Assembly (NCBI RefSeq): GCF_008386695.1
Contig: NZ_VUOC01000004.1
Coordinates: 1,614,327 to 1,678,326 of the forward strand
Reading direction: 5' to 3'
Length of the DNA: 64,000 nucleotides
Source of the DNA: Chitinophaga agrisoli
GTDB lineage: Bacteria; Bacteroidota; Bacteroidia; Chitinophagales; Chitinophagaceae
A program made the position numbers and the translations under genes. Of this stretch, positions 7,019 to 12,902 are shown one piece after another (the first letter of the stretch is position 1; each line of letters starts with the position of its first letter). The notes under the pieces were generated by a model that ran no database searches, was not told the origin of the DNA, and was given only the letters and a program-made list of their open reading frames with translations.

Positions 7019-8506
7019 TCATGACTTTGGCATGCTCACCCCTGCCTCCACTCCCAGCCTGTGCCGGAAAATATCGCAGGGGTCCCACGCCGCCTTTACC
7101 CGCTGCAGCCGGGCATAATTATCCTTATAATAAAAGCTGTGCCAGGGCAGGCCGGATGTGTTCCATTGCGGATCATCCATATCATTATCCGGATGCGCAA
7201 TGATACAGCCGCCAGGTACCGGCACGCCACCGGTATCCGCAAATAGATCCCGGTAACAGGTCCTTACCCAATCCAGGCAACGCCCCTCCTGCGAAGCATC
7301 GCCCCAACCGGCCATACATGCAGTAGTAAGGATAGCCCCGCGCTGAACAGCCGCAGTAGCATCCGCAGCTACCGTATTCACCTGGCCCCCATAGGTCGTA
7401 AGGCCTACAAGCCCCCCAGGCATATCCTCCGTTGTAGTAAGATGTTGGTAGATCACCCCTATCTGTTGTGAGGTTAGCGGCGCACACAGGAAAGCGTCCT
7501 TTGCTTTAAAAGCCGCTTTCTGATCACTGAAGATATCAGGAAAAGGATGCAGGGCAAACGCCAGCCAGCCTAAACGCGTCCGTTTAACATGACAGGTGAT
7601 ATCAATATCTGTTTGCAGCGCCTGTACAAAATCCGTCCGCAGCTCATCGCTCAGATCCGTCAAAAGGGCTTTCAGCTGTATCTTCCCGGCAGTCCTGTTA
7701 GCCAGGAACAAGGTGGCATATAATGCGCAACTCTTGGCGCCCGGCCGGGCATTGTCACGGCTCCAGTTACAAAAATTGCCTACCAGCCGTTGAAAGATGT
7801 TTTCATCTATATCATTCCAGTACCACTCCAGCTCCAGCGTTTCCACCATAACCGGCGCAGCTGGCAACAGCTTCCTGGGATCACTGCTATGTACCCCCGG
7901 CGTACGGAACCAGTAACGGGTAACCAGGCCAAAATTTCCCGCGCCGCCACCCGTATGCGCCCACCAGAGCTCCCGGTTTTTATCCGTATTGGTACGGGTA
8001 GCTACGATCATTTGCACCTGGCGGTCCTTATTTACCCATAACATCTCTACTGCATACAGATGGTCAACGCCCAGCCCATATTGCCTGCACAGGAAACCAA
8101 AAGCGCCGCCCGGTATATGACCGCCAACACCTACTCCGGGATATTCGCCCGCCGGCAATACCGTGCCCCATGTTGTAAAAAGCGTTTCATAGAGTTCCCC
8201 CAGGGTATTGCCCGCCTGTACTTCAATGGCATTCATGGCCGCATTATAACGTATACCCTTCATCCCGGAAATATCAATAAGGATCTTTACCGAAGGATCA
8301 TCCACAAAATTCTCCAGGCAATGCCCACCGCTCCGTACCGCGAGGCGTTGCCGGGTATTAACAGCGTACTGCAATGCATTACTGAGCGCGTCCATAGAGG
8401 TGATGGGAATGATAGCCGAAGGATGCCCCTTAAACCGGAGGTTAACGCCACGGCTATTCCAGTCTTCATATGCCCTACTGTTGGGGCCGATGATGGGGAA
8501 ACTCAT
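7019..8506 (-). CDS. FAD-linked oxidoreductase, berberine-bridge-enzyme-like
   Basis: The 495-residue protein has an N-terminal FAD_binding_4 (PCMH-type) domain with the RSGGHCLENF motif, whose His is the usual site for covalent FAD attachment, and GVGGHIPGGAFGFLCRQYGL for pyrophosphate binding. The C-terminus has a BBE domain ending in WDPCDIFRHRLGVE. Members oxidise sugars, alcohols or aromatic natural products with oxygen. No signal peptide is visible, so it is probably cytoplasmic. It is the first gene downstream of the tRNA unit on the same strand, but a terminator at 8794-8834 makes co-transcription unlikely. The substrate is unknown. Confidence 0.88.
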   Translation of the reverse strand: MSFPIIGPNSRAYEDWNSRGVNLRFKGHPSAIIPITSMDALSNALQYAVNTRQRLAVRSGGHCLENFVDDPSVKILIDISGMKGIRYNAAMNAIEVQAGNTLGELYETLFTTWGTVLPAGEYPGVGVGGHIPGGAFGFLCRQYGLGVDHLYAVEMLWVNKDRQVQMIVATRTNTDKNRELWWAHTGGGAGNFGLVTRYWFRTPGVHSSDPRKLLPAAPVMVETLELEWYWNDIDENIFQRLVGNFCNWSRDNARPGAKSCALYATLFLANRTAGKIQLKALLTDLSDELRTDFVQALQTDIDITCHVKRTRLGWLAFALHPFPDIFSDQKAAFKAKDAFLCAPLTSQQIGVIYQHLTTTEDMPGGLVGLTTYGGQVNTVAADATAAVQRGAILTTACMAGWGDASQEGRCLDWVRTCYRDLFADTGGVPVPGGCIIAHPDNDMDDPQWNTSGLPWHSFYYKDNYARLQRVKAAWDPCDIFRHRLGVEAGVSMPKS

Positions 8507-8566
8507 TTTTATCTGAAGTTACGGCAACTTACGGACGCAGGTTATCTTAACTGCACAGATGGCGGG

Positions 8567-8773
8567 TTATTGCCATTTGTTGGCCAGTATCTCCAGGCGT
8601 TGCTTATCGGAGCTGAAAGTGCCCAGGTTTTCATATGTCCATGATAACTTACTTCCACCCACAAAATGGAAGTTGATCATATTGCCCGGTTCATCAAGAT
8701 GGATATACGTAACATTATCAAGGTTAAGAACGGGGTGCATCTGTTGCTGTGAGGATTTGAATAAATGGGCCAT
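8567..8773 (-). CDS. Small conserved-looking hypothetical protein
   Basis: I start the gene at ATG 8773 (MAHLFKSSQQQ), giving 68 residues; the open frame extends to 8818 but that part overlaps the tRNA terminator hairpin. The protein reads as a compact alpha/beta unit with NLDNVTYIHLDEPGNMINFHF followed by GSKLSWTYE, the type of small protein found in many Bacteroidota. I do not recognise the family. It lies 60 bp upstream of the FAD oxidoreductase gene on the same strand and might share its transcript. Confidence 0.55.
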   Translation of the reverse strand: MAHLFKSSQQQMHPVLNLDNVTYIHLDEPGNMINFHFVGGSKLSWTYENLGTFSSDKQRLEILANKWQ

Positions 8774-8793
8774 GGTTATAATTTCTCTAAATA

Positions 8794-8834
8794 TAAAAAA
8801 ATGAGCAGTAAAGATCAATGATCCTGCTGCTCAT
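8794..8834 (-). terminator. Intrinsic terminator of the tRNA unit
   Basis: On the minus strand ATGAGCAG (8834-8827) pairs with CTGCTCAT (8808-8801) and is followed by a run of seven T. It begins four bases after the 3' end of tRNA-Ser and closes the unit, so the tRNA transcript does not normally continue into the small protein gene. Confidence 0.75.
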
Positions 8835-8837
8835 TAG

Positions 8838-8924
8838 CGGAGGGCAATGGAATCGAACCATCACCGCTGTTACACGGAACATCTTAGCAGGATGCCGCAA
8901 CAAACCAATATTTGCCTACCCTCC
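8838..8924 (-). tRNA. tRNA-Ser (GCU anticodon)
   Basis: The 87-nt gene folds as a class II tRNA. The acceptor GGAGGGT pairs with GCCCTCC and the discriminator is G73. The D stem is GCAA/TTGC with a GG in the loop. The anticodon stem is GCATC/GATGT with loop CTGCTAA, so the anticodon is GCU and it reads AGU and AGC. A 16-nt variable arm (CCG pairing CGG) is the serine hallmark. The T arm is GATGG-TTCGATT-CCATT. No 3' CCA is encoded. It lies 17 bp behind tRNA-Trp on the same strand and has no promoter of its own in that gap. Confidence 0.9.
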
Positions 8925-8941
8925 TCATCTCCCGGGAATCG

Positions 8942-9012
8942 CACGGATTGAAGGACTCGAACCTCCGCTAACAGTTTTGGAGACTGTCCGACTACCATTA
9001 TCTTAAACCCGT
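8942..9012 (-). tRNA. tRNA-Trp (CCA anticodon), unusual copy
   Basis: The 71-nt gene has acceptor ACGGGTT pairing with AATCCGT (one G-U) and discriminator G73, a tryptophan identity base. The anticodon stem is ACAGT/ACTGT with loop CTCCAAA, so the anticodon is CCA. The T arm is GGAGG-TTCGAGT-CCTTC. The D arm is weak: A10 faces G25, leaving three pairs, with a 7-nt loop AATGGTA. No 3' CCA is encoded. The 5' end follows directly on the T-run of an intrinsic terminator (9014-9048), so the gene can be transcribed only by read-through of that terminator or after processing. It may be an extra copy besides a housekeeping tRNA-Trp elsewhere (inference). Confidence 0.88.
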
Positions 9013-9013
9013 A

Positions 9014-9048
9014 TAAAACAAAAAACCCGACTGGTATTACCAATCGGG
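9014..9048 (-). terminator. Attenuator terminator hairpin before the tRNA genes
   Basis: In the minus-strand RNA CCCGATTGG (9048-9040) pairs with CCAGTCGGG (9034-9026) in nine base pairs (one G-U) around the loop TAATA, followed by TTTTTTGTTTT. It is a textbook intrinsic terminator, but it sits between a promoter and the tRNA genes rather than behind a gene. Its first arm can instead pair with an upstream segment (9092-9085), which gives the competing antiterminator. Confidence 0.85.
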
Positions 9049-9092
9049 CATAAAATGATGTATATGCTAACATCACATAATAGTCCGATTGG
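9040..9092 (-). promoter_or_regulatory. Antiterminator hairpin competing with the attenuator
   Basis: In the minus-strand RNA CCAATCGG (9092-9085) pairs perfectly with CCGATTGG (9047-9040), and TGATGT (9075-9070) pairs with ACATCA (9061-9056) around an 8-nt loop; the middle pairs only in part. Forming this hairpin uses the first arm of the terminator, so the two structures exclude each other. The upstream arm lies inside the leader ORF (bases 53-60 of the ORF), just ahead of a ribosome held at the Trp codon and underneath a ribosome that reaches the stop codon. Confidence 0.7.
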
Positions 9093-9144
9093 CACCCTCC
9101 GGATACCAACTGAATGAACTACTATATGACATCATTGTTTTCAT
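9073..9144 (-). CDS. 23-residue leader peptide of the tRNA unit
   Basis: The ORF runs from ATG 9144 to TGA 9073-9075. It begins MKTMMSYSSSFSWYP and ends EGANRTIM. Codons 6-13 are TCA TAT AGT AGT TCA TTC AGT TGG, so three AGU serine codons are followed by one UGG. The two tRNA genes downstream read exactly AGU/AGC and UGG. The -7 promoter element ends five bases before the ATG, so the message is probably leaderless. The peptide has no domain. I read it as a sensor of charged tRNA (inference). A role for the peptide itself cannot be excluded, because the C-terminal part looks specific and not just a codon ruler. Confidence 0.7.
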   Translation of the reverse strand: MKTMMSYSSSFSWYPEGANRTIM

Positions 9145-9149
9145 ACGTG

Positions 9150-9182
9150 CAAAGTTAAACGATAATTTTATTACGATACAAA
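9150..9182 (-). promoter_or_regulatory. Promoter of the leader/tRNA unit
   Basis: TAACTTTG (9157-9150) matches TAnnTTTG exactly and TTTG (9182-9179) lies 21 bp upstream. Transcription should begin at about 9144-9146, on the first codon of the leader peptide. Confidence 0.7.
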
Positions 9183-9263
9183 ATTATTTTCAACGATTCC
9201 ATAATTTTGCATCCTTATCATAAACATCACCCAACAAACAAGCCCGAAAACACCTGACAAAAA

Positions 9264-10187
9264 ATGAACCGACTCGTTTTGCTCGCAGCCTTCCTCCTGC
9301 AGCTTTTATCCGCCCATGCACAACAGCTTTATATCAAAACATTCGGCAGCAAAAACAACCCGCCCATCATCTTCATCCACGGCGGCCCGCGTGGCAACGC
9401 AGTCCTCTTTGAAGCCACTACCGCCCAAAAGCTGGCTAACAAAGGCTTCTATGTTATCGTTTACGACCGGCGGGGCGAAGGCCGTTCCTCTTACGAGCAC
9501 GCCACCCTCACCTACCAGGAAGCCTTCAATGACCTGAACGGCATTTACCAGCACTATCACCTGCAACGCGCCAACCTTATAGGCTTCAGCTTCGGCGGCC
9601 TGGTAGCCACCTTGTACACCGCCCAATACCCGGAAAAAGTGAGCGCCCTGATCCTGAATAGTGGTCTCTTTGCCCAGCAAGCCACCTATGATCATATACT
9701 CGATTCCGTTACTACCATCTACAACCAGCAACATGATACCGCCAAACTCAAAAAAGTACAGTATGTAGCTGCGCTTGATAAAAACTCCGCTGCCTATCGC
9801 GGCGAAGTTTACTCCCTGGCCTCAGAAAATGGTTTCTTTAAAGCGCCCCATATTACGGAAGACGCTAAGCAATTATACCAGGCGTACGACGCCAATCCTT
9901 TATCTAAAAATGATATCAGGAACGATCAGGCGCCACTGCTTTTCTACAAGAACGAACAACGCACCAATATCGATGTAAGGCCATTGCTGATCAGGCTCCG
10001 GCAACAGCACATGCCTGTATATGCGCTCTATGGCAAACAGGATGCTATCTTCTCCCTCTCTATGATCAACAGCCTGAAAACCATTATTGGCGGCCAGCAT
10101 TTCAGATATCTGGATAACAGCTCGCATTACTTATTTGTAGACCAGCAGCAGGCTTTCTTAAACAGCCTGGCTAACTGGCTTAAATAA
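9264..10187 (+). CDS. Secreted alpha/beta hydrolase
   Basis: The 307-residue protein begins with a Sec signal peptide (MNRLVLLAAFLLQLLSAHAQ, cleavage after AHA). The mature part has the oxyanion-hole motif FIHGGPRGNA, the second strand VIVYDRRGEGRS, the nucleophile elbow GFSFGG, an acid in YALYGKQDAIF and a late His in NSSHYLF. The HGGPRG motif is typical of prolyl-iminopeptidase-like hydrolases. It is periplasmic or outer-membrane facing, and could be a peptidase or esterase. It is divergent from the tRNA unit, whose promoter lies only about 80 bp away. Confidence 0.85.
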   Translation: MNRLVLLAAFLLQLLSAHAQQLYIKTFGSKNNPPIIFIHGGPRGNAVLFEATTAQKLANKGFYVIVYDRRGEGRSSYEHATLTYQEAFNDLNGIYQHYHLQRANLIGFSFGGLVATLYTAQYPEKVSALILNSGLFAQQATYDHILDSVTTIYNQQHDTAKLKKVQYVAALDKNSAAYRGEVYSLASENGFFKAPHITEDAKQLYQAYDANPLSKNDIRNDQAPLLFYKNEQRTNIDVRPLLIRLRQQHMPVYALYGKQDAIFSLSMINSLKTIIGGQHFRYLDNSSHYLFVDQQQAFLNSLANWLK

Positions 10188-10336
10188 AGTAATTTTTACA
10201 ACAGAACCAGTAAAAAGTACCATTCCCCCTCCTGATACCGCCGTAGGTTTGTGGTGCAATCAGCAGGCGATCCTTAGTCAACCAACAGGCCAGCTTTACT
10301 CAACAGATTGTCAATAATTCAAAAGTATATAAGTTC

Positions 10337-11101
10337 ATGGGGCGGATAGCCATATTCAGTGATGTACACGGAAATTTACCGGCGCTGCAAACAGTGATAG
10401 AAGATATAGCAAAAAGGGGAATTGATCAGATATACTGCCTGGGAGATTTAGTGGATTTTGCACCCTGGTCAAATGAGGTCATTGCACTGATAAAGGAATT
10501 ACACATACCATGCCTTATGGGAAACCATGATGAACGGGTCGCTTTTGACCACGCAGTGGTTCCGCTGAAGCAACACACTGCCGAAGAGACACTGGCCAGG
10601 ATAACCGCCATCGATCATACTAAAGGTTCCGTTAGTAGCAATCATAAGCGCTTCCTGGCCAATCTCCCGGCGCAGCTCCGGATTACGCACAAGGTGAAGG
10701 GCAAAAACCTTAACATCCTGCTGGTACACGGCAGCACCCGCAGTAACAGTGAATATATCTACGAAAATCACGATCCCGAAGACCTGTTGTACATGATGCA
10801 ACAACAACAGTCCGATGTCCTTATTATGGGTCATACCCATCGTTCCTATCTAAGAAGACTTCCTTTCGTAAACGGCCACCTTCCTCCCATGGCCCTGAAC
10901 TGTGGATCCGTAGGCAGATCAAAAGAAGGCCAGCCGCTGGCAACTTACCTGGTATTGAATATTGAAGAAGATGGCATCCAGCCGGAATTGATCAAACTCA
11001 CGTACCCGGTGGAAAAAGTAATACAAGGTATCCTGGAAAGTGATATACCGGATTTTTACACTGGGTTGTTAAAGGCGGATACCAAATTGGTTAACGGCTG
11101 A
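10337..11101 (+). CDS. Metallophosphoesterase (calcineurin-like, YfcE/MJ0936 type)
   Basis: The 254-residue protein has all blocks of the family: FSDVHGN (residues 7-13), GDLVDFAP, GNHDE, LVHGS and GHTHRSY near residue 170, followed by LNCGSVGRS. These residues bind two metal ions. The arrangement fits the small phosphodiesterase group that acts on bis-p-nitrophenyl phosphate or nucleotides in vitro, with varied roles in cells. No signal peptide is present, so it is cytoplasmic. It stands alone, with 150 bp of AT-rich sequence before it. Confidence 0.88.
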   Translation: MGRIAIFSDVHGNLPALQTVIEDIAKRGIDQIYCLGDLVDFAPWSNEVIALIKELHIPCLMGNHDERVAFDHAVVPLKQHTAEETLARITAIDHTKGSVSSNHKRFLANLPAQLRITHKVKGKNLNILLVHGSTRSNSEYIYENHDPEDLLYMMQQQQSDVLIMGHTHRSYLRRLPFVNGHLPPMALNCGSVGRSKEGQPLATYLVLNIEEDGIQPELIKLTYPVEKVIQGILESDIPDFYTGLLKADTKLVNG

Positions 11102-11132
11102 TTATTTTTATGGGTTAAGCCTGCATTGAATA

Positions 11133-11567
11133 TCAACGGCGATGATCACCACCACGGCGATCACCACGGCCACCTTCACGACGCGGGCTCGGTATCCAGA
11201 AATTTCGCTTGGCAACTTCCCTTCCACACGGCAATGACACAGGCGATAATATCCAGGATAACCCATCTGATTTTTGCTTCACATGCCAGACAATTATCCC
11301 CACGCTCTCAATCTTGACTTCCATTTCCACGCCCTCCAAAGCAAAGGGCGGTATCCACATCAACCGGATCTCTCCATCCCTATCCCAACCAGCTTCGTAA
11401 AACAACTCATGTGCCACCGCCACATATTCCGCGGCCTGCGGCAAATACGCAGCCGGGTCCAGCGCAAAATCAAGATTGTCAACCCATTCGTACATGATCA
11501 ACTTGAAAGATTTTAACGCCTCCGGCGGATACGTAATGATCTTATCTATAGGTATTGAAAAAGCCAT
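11133..11567 (-). CDS. Hypothetical protein with Gly/Arg-rich C-terminus
   Basis: The 144-residue protein has an ordinary folded part (about 1-110, MAFSIPIDKIITYPPEALKS, FYEAGWDRDGEIRLMWIPPF) and then an abrupt basic tail SPRREGGRGDRRGGDHRR coded by a GATCACCAC/CACGGC repeat. The folded part looks like a genuine protein of unknown family. The tail may be a real low-complexity end or the result of a frameshift near 11180. It has its own transcription unit on the minus strand, convergent with the phosphoesterase. Confidence 0.6.
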   Translation of the reverse strand: MAFSIPIDKIITYPPEALKSFKLIMYEWVDNLDFALDPAAYLPQAAEYVAVAHELFYEAGWDRDGEIRLMWIPPFALEGVEMEVKIESVGIIVWHVKQKSDGLSWILSPVSLPCGREVAKRNFWIPSPRREGGRGDRRGGDHRR

Positions 11568-11663
11568 TGCTTTTATGTTTTGCCAGCAAAGATATAGTGA
11601 TTTTCTTTACTTCATTAAATGCAGCTACCTCCATCACCCTCCTGCCCGATCTCTGTAAACCGT

Positions 11664-11695
11664 ACCCTTAAAAAGAAAATGGCCTTACGGCCATT
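11664..11695 (-). terminator. Intrinsic terminator at the end of the mannosidase locus
   Basis: On the minus strand AATGGCC (11695-11689) pairs with GGCCATT (11685-11679) around GTAA, followed by TTCTTTTT. It lies 11 bp behind the stop of the PHP gene and closes the minus-strand locus. Confidence 0.7.
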
Positions 11696-11705
11696 CTCCA
11701 AAACT

Positions 11706-12833
11706 TTATCCTGCTATCTTCCCCGCCAGACTCACCGTTGGATGACTATTCGGTGCATGCACCGCATTCAGCACCTCAAACGGGATCTCAATCGCTTTCA
11801 ACTTATCCTTTGTCTTCACCTCTATCACCGTCTTCTCTCCCGGTTTCAGCGTAATAATATCTGAATGTCCGTGGAAAGTATAATCAGACCTGTTCTGCAG
11901 CGTAAACTCCGCGCTGGTCACATTCTCTATCTCCAGCTCTAACACGGTGCTTTGCTCCAGGTATTTGGCGCTGCTCACTTTCAGGCATTCTTTGATCAGC
12001 GGTACCAGGTATTCATCCCGGCCAATCAGCAGGTTCTTGAAAAATACCACCGTCCGCCTGTTCATCAAACCTTCTTTAATAGCGGGGATAGTACCTTCTT
12101 TGGCAAACACCAGGGTAATAGGCCGGTGACCGCCTTGTGGCACCCCATAGGTCCAGTCGATCAGCTTATGTACATCGCTGGTGCCCATAATGGTCAGGTT
12201 ATTATCCAGGGCTATCTGCAGCGCTTCGTCGGAATAGTTGCCTTCGTTACATACCTCAATACCGTCCAGCAGTTTTTCTTTGATCAGCTGCTGATGCATG
12301 GGCGTAAGGGTGGCCATGCCATCCGGGCGCTGGCGTACCCAGAAGGGGTGGTTCCAGAAAGTAAACGCGCCTTGCCTTTTTGCCTCACGGAAAACAGCAA
12401 TAGAATCCGTGATCAGCAGTTTATTGGCGTCTTCAATAAATACAGCATTACAATGGCCCGGGGGCATAGAGCGGGTGATCTCAGAGCCGCGTATGATCAG
12501 CAGGTTATGATCCTTGGCTTCTTTCAGCGCCAGCTCATAGGAGCGGTTACGGTCAGGGTGCGGGATATCCGCTTTATGCGGCTGGTATTCCAGGTGCTCT
12601 GTCAGGGATATAGCATCCAGGCCATCCATCAGGGATTCTGCCACCCGTATATCCGGCCATACGCTACCGTCAGAGAAAACGGAGTGCTGGTGCAGGTCGC
12701 ATTTCATCACCTTATACCCCGGTACATCCGGAAATCTAAGGCTGCGGGCTAAACGATGACTATGTGGTTCCTCTGTTTGCGCAAAGGCAGTCAGTGAAGT
12801 AAGGCATAAAATAATACCAGGCAAGATTCGCAT
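11706..12833 (-). CDS. Secreted PHP-domain phosphoesterase
   Basis: The 375-residue protein has a Sec signal peptide (MRILPGIILCLTSLTAFAQ). The PHP metal-binding blocks follow: CDLHQHSVFSDGS (HxHxxxSDG, about residue 45), SLTEHLEY, RGSEIT and GTSDVHKLIDW. The C-terminal third is a beta-rich domain. PHP enzymes hydrolyse phosphate esters; secreted Bacteroidota members are often found beside glycan-degradation genes, and a phosphosugar substrate fits this locus (inference). It is the last gene of the SusC/SusD/GH92 locus, 69 bp behind GH92. Confidence 0.85.
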   Translation of the reverse strand: MRILPGIILCLTSLTAFAQTEEPHSHRLARSLRFPDVPGYKVMKCDLHQHSVFSDGSVWPDIRVAESLMDGLDAISLTEHLEYQPHKADIPHPDRNRSYELALKEAKDHNLLIIRGSEITRSMPPGHCNAVFIEDANKLLITDSIAVFREAKRQGAFTFWNHPFWVRQRPDGMATLTPMHQQLIKEKLLDGIEVCNEGNYSDEALQIALDNNLTIMGTSDVHKLIDWTYGVPQGGHRPITLVFAKEGTIPAIKEGLMNRRTVVFFKNLLIGRDEYLVPLIKECLKVSSAKYLEQSTVLELEIENVTSAEFTLQNRSDYTFHGHSDIITLKPGEKTVIEVKTKDKLKAIEIPFEVLNAVHAPNSHPTVSLAGKIAG

Positions 12834-12902
12834 ATCCTAACAATTTTTGGGGGCGAAAGATAGGGTAATACAAAAAATGCCTGTGTTAACTAAATATGAA
12901 CT

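Noticed and set aside
8774-8818. N-terminal extension of the small hypothetical protein to 8818
   Set aside because: The extra residues overlap the terminator hairpin of the tRNA unit and are not protein-like; the Met at 8773 is a better start.
9054-9136. tRNA-like fold of the leader region (8-bp closing stem, a D-arm-like TTCAGTTGGTA)
   Set aside because: The anticodon arm does not pair in a sensible way and the T-loop sequence is not canonical. The ORF plus attenuator explains the same bases better.
11952-12752. 266-codon plus-strand ORF opposite the PHP gene
   Set aside because: It is an antisense shadow; the PHP metal motifs on the other strand settle the coding strand.
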